Below are positions 9,719 through 19,263 of a stretch of 64,000 nt of DNA, one piece after another. Numbering within the stretch: the stretch's first letter is position 1; the number at the start of each line of letters is the position of its first letter. Both the position numbers and the translations under genes were made by a program. The stretch spans positions 2,182,501 through 2,246,500 of the forward strand of contig JADKFX010000001.1 of NCBI GenBank assembly GCA_016717265.1, written 5' to 3'. The notes under the pieces are model-generated. The model saw nothing but the letters and a program-made list of their open reading frames with translations, searched no databases and had not been told where the DNA came from. The stretch comes from Saprospiraceae bacterium (GTDB lineage Bacteria > Bacteroidota > Bacteroidia > Chitinophagales > Saprospiraceae).

Positions 9719-12217
9719 ATGAGCATCATAAGGCAGTTTATAATTATTATCATTTTTGTTCTCCCTTTTCAATTAGTTTCAGGACAGGCGTTTAAAAAAA
9801 TATTGGGTCTTCCGGAACATTTCAAAAGACCACTTGACAAATCAGGTACTGAATACGATGATTATTTAATTCAAAAAAGCAGCTATAATAAAGAGATCCC
9901 TTGGGTGGTCACATCGGACCGCGAGGACAATGTTAGTTATAATAAAGCAGCTGAAGGAAGCGGTGAAAAAGAGCATATTAAATTTCGCGATGTATTTTAT
10001 GTTGTAGAAGATGTAGGTGACTGGATCCATCTGATAAATTTAGGAAGAAGTGTCATTGGCACTTTGGACATTAAACCCGGAACTGCAATTACCGATCGGG
10101 GATGGATTAAGAAAAATAAAATGCTATTGTGGCGCACCAGTTTGCGAAATCCGCAAAATGGCATACACTTGAAGTCGTTGCTTTTGTATAGTGACAAAGC
10201 TGTCGTGGATATTGCCAAAGGCGATGTAGGAAAAACCGTAAAGTTTCTGGATGGACCATCGTCAACATCTAAAATATTATCCGATAAATTACTGTACGAA
10301 TTTTTCTTCGTGCTCAAAAAAGAAAACGGATATTACCTATTAGGAACTGAAGCTGATTTAAAAGGCATCGCATCTGGAGATTCCAAAATATTGGGATGGA
10401 TACCCGAAACAAAACAAGCGCCCTGGAATACCCGTCTATGCCTCGAACCAAACTTTACATCTGAGGCTTTTAAAGAACGGAAGAATCGCACAAACTATAG
10501 AGTGAATTGTTATCGGCAATCTTTAAGTGCTGTAGATAATTTCAATTCCGGTAATGTTACCAATTCCGAATTGGTGTATGATCCTGTAGTTTCCGATCCC
10601 AAAGAAATTGCTAAAGACGGATTCCGGTTTAAAGGTTATAAAATGAGATTACCTGTACTGGAAGTTGCACCAGAATACTTTAGCACCGGAGTGCTAGGCA
10701 GCCTGGATGCCAGTGGTAAAAAAAGAATTGATGATAGCAAGTTGTCTGAGATCCAAAGCGCTTTTTCCAATTTCAAGAAAAAACGCTCTAACTGGAATTT
10801 CTTTTTTCTTATTGAAGCATCAGAATCCATGCGAGCTTGGAGACCTGCTTTGACTACTGCACTTGATGAGATAAAAAAGAATTTAAATGGTGAAGAAAAT
10901 GTGCGTTTTGGAATTGCATTCTATAGAGATCCTAAATTAAATGGAGAAGCACCTTATTTCAATTTAAAAACCAGGACTTCAGATCTTCAGGACGTTTACA
11001 AATTCATTAACCAACAAGAATTTATTGCGGAATCGCCTGACCAACATACATCATTGAATTATGCCTTAAAGCAAGGATTATTAAAATCCGGATTTGCTGA
11101 TGGAGAAACAAACATCCTGTATGTTTTTGCTAACAACCCGGACTTTAGTAGCGATGTCATGCTGAATGCAGAGTGCAATGAATGTCCTGAAAGAGTGACC
11201 GTGGATGAAATTTCCCAACTCATGGAAAACAAAGGGGTGCATTTTATATCTATACAACCTTCTTCAAATGATGCATTTTTGTCACGTGACCTGCACGATA
11301 GGATAGAAGATATTATGCTCGAAACTTCCAAACGAATTTTTGAAAGTATGAAGGTGCTTGGAAAATATCTTGAAGATTTTGTGAAATTTGATAATCCAAC
11401 AGTCATAGAAACTTCAACAGAAAGGAGTATTAAAAATGGACCCTATACTTGCAGACTAATTTACCCTGAGACCAATTCAAAATCAATTACTAAACAAGGG
11501 TTAATTGCTGCCATTGTAAAGAGCTTTTCGGAAATCAATGACTATGAAAAATCAGTCGTGGATTATCTCAACAAGCTACTTCTCAGCGGGGATTCTGCAT
11601 CAGATCTAAAAGAAGATATTGCCGCAGGAAAATTCGGTAATGGAATTATTGATAAGATCAATGAAATTTTAAAAAACTCTGGCTATTCTTCTTCTTCAGA
11701 AAACGTCATCAATGAAATTGTGCAACGGAAAATCAGAATATACACTCAAGTATATGTATCAAAGAAACCAGCCGGTGCTATTTATGAATCATTTTCCCCT
11801 GTCCTGTTCTTTCCACGGGAAGAATTGAAAGACTACATTAATGAATTACAGAATTTAAGCGTATTAATTAATAAACCAGATCCGGAAATGCGAAGAGAAT
11901 TGAGAGATCATCTGATGGATTTATTCAGCAAATATTCTGGAACAAAAAAAGTGCCTAAAGATCTCGATTTAAATGACATCTGTAAAGCCTTAACAGGTAA
12001 TGGATTTAGTTTTGAACGTAAAGACAATTTTGAAATCCGTGATCTGCTCAGTGATAATATCCAAAGCGATATGATTCGTAGTTTTATTCAGACTATTGGA
12101 GAAAGGCAGGAATACCTCGATAAAATTATCAATAATCCGAAGATCTATTCTGAATATATCTATACGACCGCAAATAATGAAAATTACTTCTGGATTCCAT
12201 TTAAAGATGTATTTTAA
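9719..12217 (+). CDS. exported von Willebrand A domain protein, possibly TssR-like
   Basis: An 832-residue exported protein with a signal peptide ending near VSGQ. The first ~300 residues contain two SH3-like pieces (GWIKKNKMLLW and GWIPETKQAPWNTR). A von Willebrand A fold lies at about 355-545. Its metal-site motif reads EASES rather than the standard DxSxS, so metal binding may be altered. A helical C-terminal region of about 280 residues follows. The order of SH3-like, vWA and helical parts recalls the TssR proteins of Bacteroidota T6SS (type iii). That is my recollection of the family and is not proven here. It lies 5 bp before the ABC ATPase gene, so tight co-expression is likely. Confidence 0.8.
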   Translation: MSIIRQFIIIIIFVLPFQLVSGQAFKKILGLPEHFKRPLDKSGTEYDDYLIQKSSYNKEIPWVVTSDREDNVSYNKAAEGSGEKEHIKFRDVFYVVEDVGDWIHLINLGRSVIGTLDIKPGTAITDRGWIKKNKMLLWRTSLRNPQNGIHLKSLLLYSDKAVVDIAKGDVGKTVKFLDGPSSTSKILSDKLLYEFFFVLKKENGYYLLGTEADLKGIASGDSKILGWIPETKQAPWNTRLCLEPNFTSEAFKERKNRTNYRVNCYRQSLSAVDNFNSGNVTNSELVYDPVVSDPKEIAKDGFRFKGYKMRLPVLEVAPEYFSTGVLGSLDASGKKRIDDSKLSEIQSAFSNFKKKRSNWNFFFLIEASESMRAWRPALTTALDEIKKNLNGEENVRFGIAFYRDPKLNGEAPYFNLKTRTSDLQDVYKFINQQEFIAESPDQHTSLNYALKQGLLKSGFADGETNILYVFANNPDFSSDVMLNAECNECPERVTVDEISQLMENKGVHFISIQPSSNDAFLSRDLHDRIEDIMLETSKRIFESMKVLGKYLEDFVKFDNPTVIETSTERSIKNGPYTCRLIYPETNSKSITKQGLIAAIVKSFSEINDYEKSVVDYLNKLLLSGDSASDLKEDIAAGKFGNGIIDKINEILKNSGYSSSSENVINEIVQRKIRIYTQVYVSKKPAGAIYESFSPVLFFPREELKDYINELQNLSVLINKPDPEMRRELRDHLMDLFSKYSGTKKVPKDLDLNDICKALTGNGFSFERKDNFEIRDLLSDNIQSDMIRSFIQTIGERQEYLDKIINNPKIYSEYIYTTANNENYFWIPFKDVF

Positions 12218-12222
12218 CACAA

Positions 12223-13056
12223 ATGAGCAAACCCGTTTTTAAAATAAGAAATTTATATTGTGGCTACAAGGAGAATAAGCCTATCCTTTTAATTAGGAAT
12301 TTAAACATAGAGCGCTCTAAACTCTATTTTATTATTGGACCATCGGGTATTGGTAAAAGCACTTTCATTGAAGCCGTAGGACTTATGAACAATACAATAT
12401 TAAGCAAGGCTTCAGAGCTATTGACCTATTCTAATAATGTAGGAGAAGATTTTGAATTGCTTCATATCTGGAATAATGGAAAAGCGGGAATTGAAAATTT
12501 CAGAAAACACTATTTCAGTTTTCTTTTTCAAAATAACTTTTTGATGCCGAATTTTACATCCGGCGAAAATATCAAATTTACCGCTCTGTTTAAAAGTGAA
12601 AACGGCCAAAATATAGATGATGACATTCAAGACTTAATGTTGAAAGTGGATTTAGATTCATCCTTTTATGATAGGGAAGTAGCGCAACTTTCCGGAGGAC
12701 AGAAACAACGAATTGCCTTTATCCGATCACTCATAGCTCCTTTTGAAGTGCTTTTTGCTGATGAGCCAACAGGTAATCTCGATCCAATAACTGCCCGAAA
12801 AATGATGCATTTGCTTGCATCTGAGATTAAACAAAATGGTCAAACCGTAATTATTGTAAGCCATGATATCAATTTAGCAATGGAATTCGCGGATGTCATT
12901 GTGCCTATCAAAATATTCATAGAGAACAAACAATCTTTGGGTTGCATCGATGAAGAGTTTGTAGTTCGCAAATCCAATGATTCCTGGCAGCTTTCTTCAG
13001 GTTTACAAATAGCAGATATTGAAAATTACTTAACCGACGTATTCAAAGTCAATTAG
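12223..13056 (+). CDS. ABC transporter ATP-binding protein, LolD/MacB-like
   Basis: The ATPase subunit of an ABC transporter. The Walker A motif GPSGIGKST is at residues 39-47, the signature LSGGQKQR starts at about 156, Walker B VLFADEP is at about 176-182, the D-loop is GNLD, and the switch His is in SHD. Motif spacing and the FtsX-type partner point to the LolD/MacB/FtsE group, which performs mechanical work on envelope proteins or lipoproteins rather than simple solute import. The C-terminal ~45 residues extend beyond the usual LolD length. It is spaced 5 bp from the vWA gene and 9 bp from the permease, so it is a clear operon member. Confidence 0.94.
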   Translation: MSKPVFKIRNLYCGYKENKPILLIRNLNIERSKLYFIIGPSGIGKSTFIEAVGLMNNTILSKASELLTYSNNVGEDFELLHIWNNGKAGIENFRKHYFSFLFQNNFLMPNFTSGENIKFTALFKSENGQNIDDDIQDLMLKVDLDSSFYDREVAQLSGGQKQRIAFIRSLIAPFEVLFADEPTGNLDPITARKMMHLLASEIKQNGQTVIIVSHDINLAMEFADVIVPIKIFIENKQSLGCIDEEFVVRKSNDSWQLSSGLQIADIENYLTDVFKVN

Positions 13057-13065
13057 TGTGGGAAT

Positions 13066-14541
13066 ATGAACAAAAATACCGAGTCATATAAGCGCTTATT
13101 GATTTCAAAAGAATACACTGCTTTTCAGGGAAAGAGAAAAATCAATCAATGGATACTGACCACCATCATTGTGATTTCTATAGGTTGTATAGCGCTTGCT
13201 TTGGACATTTATAAATCCCTTCAAAAAAGAATGAACAATCCATTCACCAACTGGGTGGATCTTCCTGTATTATATGAATTCAGGGATAGCATTAAAACCA
13301 TGGAGGAACAAATTCTTTCAGATGGAAACAAATCGCTTTTCAATCTCCAAAGCATCATAGAGTACAATCAAAAGTTACAAGCCATTTTTGAAAAAGATCT
13401 TGAAAAACAGCGTCACTTATTTATCCGATCCATGCAGTATGATGAAGAGCTGTTTAAAAAAATTACCGAACCTTCCAACCTGGCATACTTTAATAACCTT
13501 GAAGCATTTTCTACGAACAAATGCGATGTTTTTATTTCTGAAGAGATATTTAAGATGTTAGATCTGAAATGGATTACAGGAAAGGAGATGAAAATTGGAT
13601 TTAGTTTTAGGGATAAATTATTAATACTTAATGTCCAGGCCGTTCTCAAAGATATACCCAACCAAGCCAATTTGATTTGCTCTTCCGAAATGATGAATTT
13701 GCTCACAAAGCCTGTTGAGGAATCAAGATTTTACAGAAATAGTGAGCTTTCTGAAATTACCTTTCTACTAAAGAACGAAATCAAAGAGTTTAATCCGGGC
13801 ATCATTTCAGGCAATAAACTGGAAACATACGACAAGGGTATCATTAAATTATATGGGGATCATGATTACTATACTATTAAGTTATTTTATAGAGATTATC
13901 TTAATGAAAAATCTATTGACAGCATAAAATCCAATTTGAATAAACAATCTAATGCCCAGGTATTAGATTTAGTTGAATGGGAATGTGTTGCATCTAATAA
14001 ATATTTTGACAGGCCTCAATATCTGGCTTTCAATTTTCAGAAACTAAATAAGATAAGAAGCTTCAAAGAATACCTGCAAAACAAATACCTGATAAACCTG
14101 GATATCTCAGAAGTAGAAGACAAAGAAAATTTTGCGCTTGTAAGCAAATTAGCATCATCTGCCATAATTAGTATTGTGGTTATCGGGATGCTTTGTTTTA
14201 TTATCTTTTTATATTTTCTAATCAGCAGCCACATTGATAAAATCAAGCAAAATATCGGCACTTTTATGGCTTTTGGGTTATCCAATAAAGATATTTTAAG
14301 ATCCTATGTATATATTCTAATGAAGCTGCTTTTAGTCTCCGTTGTGTATGGTTTGGCATTATTATTTTTGATTGAATTTGCTTCAAGGCTCACTAATGGG
14401 GAAAGTTTATTGGATTTGTTAAATCCATTTATATATTTGGTTATTTCAATTTTCTTAGTAACCGGATATATTATTGTTTATTTTTTAGTCAAAAGAATGA
14501 GTCAGTATACTCCTGGCGACTTAATTTATAATCGTGTTTAA
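13066..14541 (+). CDS. ABC transporter permease with FtsX-type membrane domain
   Basis: A 491-residue membrane protein with one N-terminal helix (about 22-44), a periplasmic domain of about 315 residues, and three C-terminal helices (about 366-388, 415-437 and 447-470). This is the topology of LolE/MacB/FtsX-type permeases. The loop between the first two C-terminal helices contains the typical MAFGLSNKDI sequence that contacts the ATPase. It pairs with the ATPase gene 9 bp upstream. The substrate is unknown. The flanking lipoprotein genes make lipoprotein handling, or mechanotransmission to the vWA protein, plausible inferences. Confidence 0.9.
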   Translation: MNKNTESYKRLLISKEYTAFQGKRKINQWILTTIIVISIGCIALALDIYKSLQKRMNNPFTNWVDLPVLYEFRDSIKTMEEQILSDGNKSLFNLQSIIEYNQKLQAIFEKDLEKQRHLFIRSMQYDEELFKKITEPSNLAYFNNLEAFSTNKCDVFISEEIFKMLDLKWITGKEMKIGFSFRDKLLILNVQAVLKDIPNQANLICSSEMMNLLTKPVEESRFYRNSELSEITFLLKNEIKEFNPGIISGNKLETYDKGIIKLYGDHDYYTIKLFYRDYLNEKSIDSIKSNLNKQSNAQVLDLVEWECVASNKYFDRPQYLAFNFQKLNKIRSFKEYLQNKYLINLDISEVEDKENFALVSKLASSAIISIVVIGMLCFIIFLYFLISSHIDKIKQNIGTFMAFGLSNKDILRSYVYILMKLLLVSVVYGLALLFLIEFASRLTNGESLLDLLNPFIYLVISIFLVTGYIIVYFLVKRMSQYTPGDLIYNRV

Positions 14542-14544
14542 TAC

Positions 14545-15012
14545 TTGATGATGAAGTCATACTTTCTAATAATAATTTTAGTTTTAGTAATTTCTTGCAA
14601 AAGTGAGACAACCAATAACCCTTTAAGTACGGGAAATTCTATGATTGATAGCACTTTGCTTAGATCGCAAAATCAAATAGATACCGCAACACAAAGCGCA
14701 GCAAGTACTGAGCCAGATAAAAAAATTGACCCTGAGATCAAAGTAAAAGAACGTATGCACGATAGCGAATATGTGGAAAAAATTAAGGCGCAAGTAAATA
14801 ATAGCAAGTTTAAAGAAAAGTCCTGTGAACAGATTTTAATCGAGTACAAGGAATTAGCAAATCAAGTAATAGCTTCCAAAAATCCTGGGCTGTTTAGAGA
14901 AAAAGGATGGAATAAAAACGATCCTATTTTTCAGGCATGTCTTCAGGGGAATGATAAATTTAAAAAGGAGTATTTTGAGCTTAATGATAAAATGATTGAA
15001 GTTTTGAAATAA
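14545..15012 (+). CDS. small lipoprotein
   Basis: A 155-residue protein with a signal peptide and lipobox VISC (Cys at about residue 18). A Ser/Thr-rich linker and a helical C-terminal domain containing two cysteines (CEQILIEYKEL and FQACLQGN) follow. The C-terminal part resembles small DUF6591-type lipoproteins, but I cannot name it with certainty. It starts 3 bp after the permease stop, so it is translated from the same message. It is likely an accessory lipoprotein of the ABC/vWA module. Confidence 0.82.
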   Translation: MMMKSYFLIIILVLVISCKSETTNNPLSTGNSMIDSTLLRSQNQIDTATQSAASTEPDKKIDPEIKVKERMHDSEYVEKIKAQVNNSKFKEKSCEQILIEYKELANQVIASKNPGLFREKGWNKNDPIFQACLQGNDKFKKEYFELNDKMIEVLK

Positions 15013-15052
15013 ATAAATAAGTAATTTTGAATACAATTAAAACCATTTTAAT

Positions 15053-17443
15053 ATGAAAACAATTTTATTGCTCGCTGGAATTTTTATAAGTTCTATATCT
15101 ATTGGACAAATAAAATTATATGAGACATACAGGTATAATCCTTCTTGCAATGTGTGTAATGGAGAAGTTATCATAGGAATAACAGGAGTATATACGCCAT
15201 ACTATGCTTATATAACAGAGAATGGTTTAACTCGAAAAGGATTCGGTCCCTTCTATGGCTCTAGTCTCAGGATACATGAACTTTGTGCAAAATCATACCT
15301 CCTGGAAATTTATGACGCCTGTGGATGCTATGGCAAATATAGTTTTAATCTTAGTTCCGGAACATTAAGTGCCACTGTTACAACCACGAATGCAAATTGC
15401 AATAACCCTAATGGCACAATCACAATTAATGTAGGCAATTCAAATTATTACAATATCTATTACAGGAGATATGATGAGAGTGCTGAAAAATTGCAATATT
15501 TACGGGGTCCCAACATTCCTTTAGGATCTTTTATTCCAGGAATCTATTATTTGAGAGTAATAGATGGTAATGGTTGTGAAAAATCACTTACAGCTGAAAT
15601 TTTAAGTAAATCCTTTAGTGCCAACACCACAATATTAAATGCTTCATGCAATAGTAATAATGGAAGCATTCTATTTAATTTAAGTGGGGGTCAATTACCA
15701 TATAATATAGAATGGTATGGTCCAACCACAGGTAAAATGGACTCGTATCAAAATAGTTTTTCAATATTTAATTTACCGGGCGGAACATACACTATTGTAA
15801 TAAGAGATAATAAAGGATGTAGTAATGCATTGACAATTGTAATTGGAACAATTAATACCATAAATCCTGTATTTAAATCTGGAATTTCAGATTGCGATGG
15901 GAATAATGGTTCTATTGACATAATGACTTCAGGAGCCAATTTGCCATATACTATTACATATTCTGGGCAGGGAATAAACGGGACAAAAAATGTGACGACT
16001 ACTTCTACCCAATTAACCGGATTGAAGCCTGGAACATACAAGATAGTAATTATAGATGCCAAAGGTTGTAAGGTTGAAAGTGCTGCCGATGTTTTAAATG
16101 GTTTTCCCTGGATTCAATTAGAATCTATCACACTTGATAACTGCTCATCGAATGGTTCTGTCAGTGCAACACTTTGGCGCTTTACTTCTTTTAAATTATA
16201 TGGATCCGATGGAAAATTAATAGATTCCAAAACGGGCAATGGAATTTCTTCTCCGTATTATAAAGGAAATCTCATGGGTGGCTTGTATACCGTGGTTATT
16301 GAATATAGTGGTTGCTTAAGAACATATGAATTTGAAATACCATCGAATGGACCTACAACCACAGTTATCAATCAAACTCCAATAAATTGCGCAACAGGAA
16401 CAGGTGGACTTATTGAATTAAAAATTTCAGGAGGCAAAGGTCCTTATACGGTACAATACAGACATGAAAGTGAAATAGGTCATAAGTCCTTAGGCAATTT
16501 TTCTGGATCCGCATATATTCCAACTTTAAAAGAAGGGTATTACTTTATTTGTATCATTGATCAAAATGGCTGCTCCACTTTGATCAAAGTTCTAGCTAGC
16601 ATCACCGGAGGACCAGAAATCATCCAACTTAATACTAAACCATCAACCTGTTACTTACCCAATGGGGGCCTTGTTATAAAGTTAACTACTTCAAAATTGC
16701 CTTATATTATACAATTGAAAGGTCCAACGTCATTAGAAACATTCAGTTTTAGTGCTGATTTTCAAAAAAGTGACTTGCTTCCGGGTGATTATTTAATTAC
16801 ATTTTCCGATGCAAATAATTGCAAAATTCAAAAGACTTTTCATGTGGATGACGAATCAAATGATATAGTTGATCCAACTAAATTGACTACTTTAAAAGGC
16901 TCGGGACAATCCATTTTAATTTACAACGACCTTGTTACAAAAGGATATTATGTGTGGGGTCTAAGTTTTTGCAGAGGCAATATTCGAATCGACACTATAC
17001 TTGGAGAAGGAATCAATAATATATTTTATTATGGCTATGGCAATTCCGACACACTTGTAAACTACCTGAATAAAAATCATTACTACCTGTGGTCCAAGGC
17101 ATATGATAGTGATCTTAAAAGAGGATGCAGCAATTTACGGTATTTAAATGGTCCGACAAACCTACCTTGTCTGACTTCAACTAAAGACAGCTACTTAGCA
17201 GATAATATATTAATTTTTCCAAATCCTGCATCAGATTATATTAATATTGAATTAGGCAATGTTCTCTTTAGTGCTGTAAATTTTAGTTTATTTAATACCA
17301 CTGGACAGTATTTTAAGATTCAATCAAAAAGATTAAATGGCAATCAATTGCAACTTGACATCTCCACTTTGCCTAAAGGCATTTATTTTTTAAGTATAAA
17401 AATTGGTAATGAGAAAATAACTAAACGGATTATTGCAATGTGA
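15053..17443 (+). CDS. T9SS-secreted protein with SprB-type repeats
   Basis: A 796-residue protein with a signal peptide ending near SIGQ. About six repeats of roughly 85-100 residues follow. Each starts with a Cys-Asn/Gly-rich turn and ends with a G-x-Y-x-x-x-I-x-D-x-x-G-C pattern, as in the SprB repeats of gliding adhesins. The sorting domain begins at LIFPNPASDY (about residue 721) and ends KRIIAM, marking T9SS export and surface attachment. It is the last gene of the + strand train, 40 bp after the small lipoprotein, and faces the convergent nuclease gene. A function in surface adhesion is inferred. Confidence 0.9.
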   Translation: MKTILLLAGIFISSISIGQIKLYETYRYNPSCNVCNGEVIIGITGVYTPYYAYITENGLTRKGFGPFYGSSLRIHELCAKSYLLEIYDACGCYGKYSFNLSSGTLSATVTTTNANCNNPNGTITINVGNSNYYNIYYRRYDESAEKLQYLRGPNIPLGSFIPGIYYLRVIDGNGCEKSLTAEILSKSFSANTTILNASCNSNNGSILFNLSGGQLPYNIEWYGPTTGKMDSYQNSFSIFNLPGGTYTIVIRDNKGCSNALTIVIGTINTINPVFKSGISDCDGNNGSIDIMTSGANLPYTITYSGQGINGTKNVTTTSTQLTGLKPGTYKIVIIDAKGCKVESAADVLNGFPWIQLESITLDNCSSNGSVSATLWRFTSFKLYGSDGKLIDSKTGNGISSPYYKGNLMGGLYTVVIEYSGCLRTYEFEIPSNGPTTTVINQTPINCATGTGGLIELKISGGKGPYTVQYRHESEIGHKSLGNFSGSAYIPTLKEGYYFICIIDQNGCSTLIKVLASITGGPEIIQLNTKPSTCYLPNGGLVIKLTTSKLPYIIQLKGPTSLETFSFSADFQKSDLLPGDYLITFSDANNCKIQKTFHVDDESNDIVDPTKLTTLKGSGQSILIYNDLVTKGYYVWGLSFCRGNIRIDTILGEGINNIFYYGYGNSDTLVNYLNKNHYYLWSKAYDSDLKRGCSNLRYLNGPTNLPCLTSTKDSYLADNILIFPNPASDYINIELGNVLFSAVNFSLFNTTGQYFKIQSKRLNGNQLQLDISTLPKGIYFLSIKIGNEKITKRIIAM

Positions 17444-17566
17444 AAACATGGCATCATAAATAATAAATTAATTAATTGCCAATTGTTCAATCTCATGTTT
17501 GGCTTATTTGTCTGCGTGTTCGGATAAGATAAAACAATCATTAATCAAAAAATCTGTTAAATTCAA

Positions 17567-19126
17567 TCACATTTCTTTTAATCGTGGAAATTTTCCAAAA
17601 GATTTTCCAATTTTATTACATATCGCTTTAAAAATCTCAACCATCGCCAAAGTATCAAGCTTGCAATATGTAAGTAAATCTGATATAATCTTTTCTTTTT
17701 TCATATCTAGATTGCTTCCAAATACCAAATTCTTCCAGGCAGTTGTTGCAGTTCCTCCATCAGCAATGGGCAAATCTTTATAAGAAAGCTCTGGGACCAA
17801 TACCGGCAGAACTTTCTTTATGGAACTGCTACCCTTGAAATCCTTATGAACATACATCCTTTTGGAAAATATTTCCATCAGATCGAAAAACCGCTCATTT
17901 ATGCCAAGTAAAAAAGGAGTTAAATTTTGGACAGCTTCAGCAAGTCCTTTATTGCACATGCCTTCAAATTTTTTATTCCATACGACCACACTTCCGGAAT
18001 CTCCTATATCTGATCTCAATTGACGGCTGAGATACTCCATTGGATTTGTTTGGTCCAGGTGAATGTATTCGCGATGTACAAGTTCACTATTGGGTTCTTC
18101 TATTATGTGTAGCGAATATTGAAATGGAATTTGTTGAAATGGTTTTGTCCCATCGTAATTCGGAATTGCTGATGAATATGTTTCATAGTCAAGAAAATAT
18201 AATGGATATTCAAGTTTTTGCAAGACATCTTCTATTTCAGCTCTATGAATGATTTCTTCATTCCGATTCCAACTATATATCTGATCCCGATGCGTGTCAG
18301 TGAGATCCCAATTTGCTGGTACATCTTCTATTCTTATTATTTCTTTTTCAATAAATTCTACGAGCCTCTTTTTACTGGCACCGATCCTTGATAAATCATG
18401 CACAGTATATCCAATCATTTCAGGATGTAAATATGGGAGAGCAGGGCATTGGTTTTTCCTTGCTTTATACTTACAATCGCAGGTGACAGGTTGTAATTTC
18501 TTCGTTGATTTTGATAAAGCCGATAACATTCTTTGTTTAATGTTTTCACTTATAGATGAAATATCTTTGGTGACATCAGAAATATTAAAAAGACTTGGAA
18601 GATCTAATTCACCTGACTTGACATAGGTTTTATTCAATTCTACCAGAAATAATCTATCAACCTGATATCCAGCCAATGTAATGACCAAATATTGAAAGCA
18701 AAGATCATTTAGATGATCTTCCTTGTTAGGAGCTTGTTCGACATCTTCGGAATCTGAATCCTGACTGGATGAACTGGATTTAATCTCATAAATATCAATG
18801 TGCTTATCTTCTTTAAAATGTACCAGATCAGACTGAGCAAAAAACCCTCCGGCTATAAAAGCAGCTTGACCTAAATAAAATTCTTCTTTATTATCGAATT
18901 TCAAGGTTTCCGCAACTGCATCAAGATTTTTTAAAGTTAATACATGTGCATTGGGAAACATCTCATAGAATTTTTGCTCTACCATTTTTCCCTGTTCGGA
19001 TAATGCTTTTTCGAAATCACTCATTTGTTTTTCAACCAAAACATCCGGATGATTTTTATAGAACCAGAAATATTGTTCACATTTCAGGTATTTTTTGAAA
19101 TCGGATTTCGAAACTAAATCATGCAT
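17567..19126 (-). CDS. DUF2779-type nuclease: PD-(D/E)XK with Fe-S cysteines plus DEDD exonuclease-like domain
   Basis: A 519-residue protein with two nuclease-like parts. The N-terminal part has a Cas4/RecB-like arrangement: Cys16 (KCEQ), a PD-(D/E)XK core with Asp near 99 and EIKSS at 114-118, and a cysteine group at 216, 218 and 228. Together these could hold a 4Fe-4S cluster. The C-terminal part is RNase H-like, with LDYE (Asp313, Glu315) and a late YCKLDT (Asp491), matching DUF2779. No helicase domain is present. Its ATG overlaps the end of the frameshifted SLOG frame upstream, so the two form a pair. A role in nucleic-acid processing or phage defence is inference. Confidence 0.88.
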   Translation of the reverse strand: MHDLVSKSDFKKYLKCEQYFWFYKNHPDVLVEKQMSDFEKALSEQGKMVEQKFYEMFPNAHVLTLKNLDAVAETLKFDNKEEFYLGQAAFIAGGFFAQSDLVHFKEDKHIDIYEIKSSSSSQDSDSEDVEQAPNKEDHLNDLCFQYLVITLAGYQVDRLFLVELNKTYVKSGELDLPSLFNISDVTKDISSISENIKQRMLSALSKSTKKLQPVTCDCKYKARKNQCPALPYLHPEMIGYTVHDLSRIGASKKRLVEFIEKEIIRIEDVPANWDLTDTHRDQIYSWNRNEEIIHRAEIEDVLQKLEYPLYFLDYETYSSAIPNYDGTKPFQQIPFQYSLHIIEEPNSELVHREYIHLDQTNPMEYLSRQLRSDIGDSGSVVVWNKKFEGMCNKGLAEAVQNLTPFLLGINERFFDLMEIFSKRMYVHKDFKGSSSIKKVLPVLVPELSYKDLPIADGGTATTAWKNLVFGSNLDMKKEKIISDLLTYCKLDTLAMVEIFKAICNKIGKSFGKFPRLKEM

Positions 19127-19263
19127 TGGTTTTATCTCTATTTAACCATTCCATCCAAATATTTTGATTGATATACGGAATGTTCTTAAGTTTACACACC
19201 TTCATTGTATGACCAGCGCCACCAGTTTCTGGATTATCAAGATCATCATAAAAGAAGCCAAAA
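19119..19263 (-). pseudogene. out-of-frame C-terminal tail of the SLOG-like gene
   Basis: After the TAG at 19264-19266 a second frame continues the protein sense. It reads ASFGFFYDD, NPETGG, AGHTMKVC and WMEWL, and ends at a TGA (19121-19119) that overlaps the ATG of the nuclease gene. The tail aligns with the C-terminus of the neighbouring paralogue (VIFFYCDPEG ... WMSWL). Joining the frames needs the loss of one base, most simply one A in the AAA run at 19285-19287 (TTT on the + strand). Confidence 0.8.
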
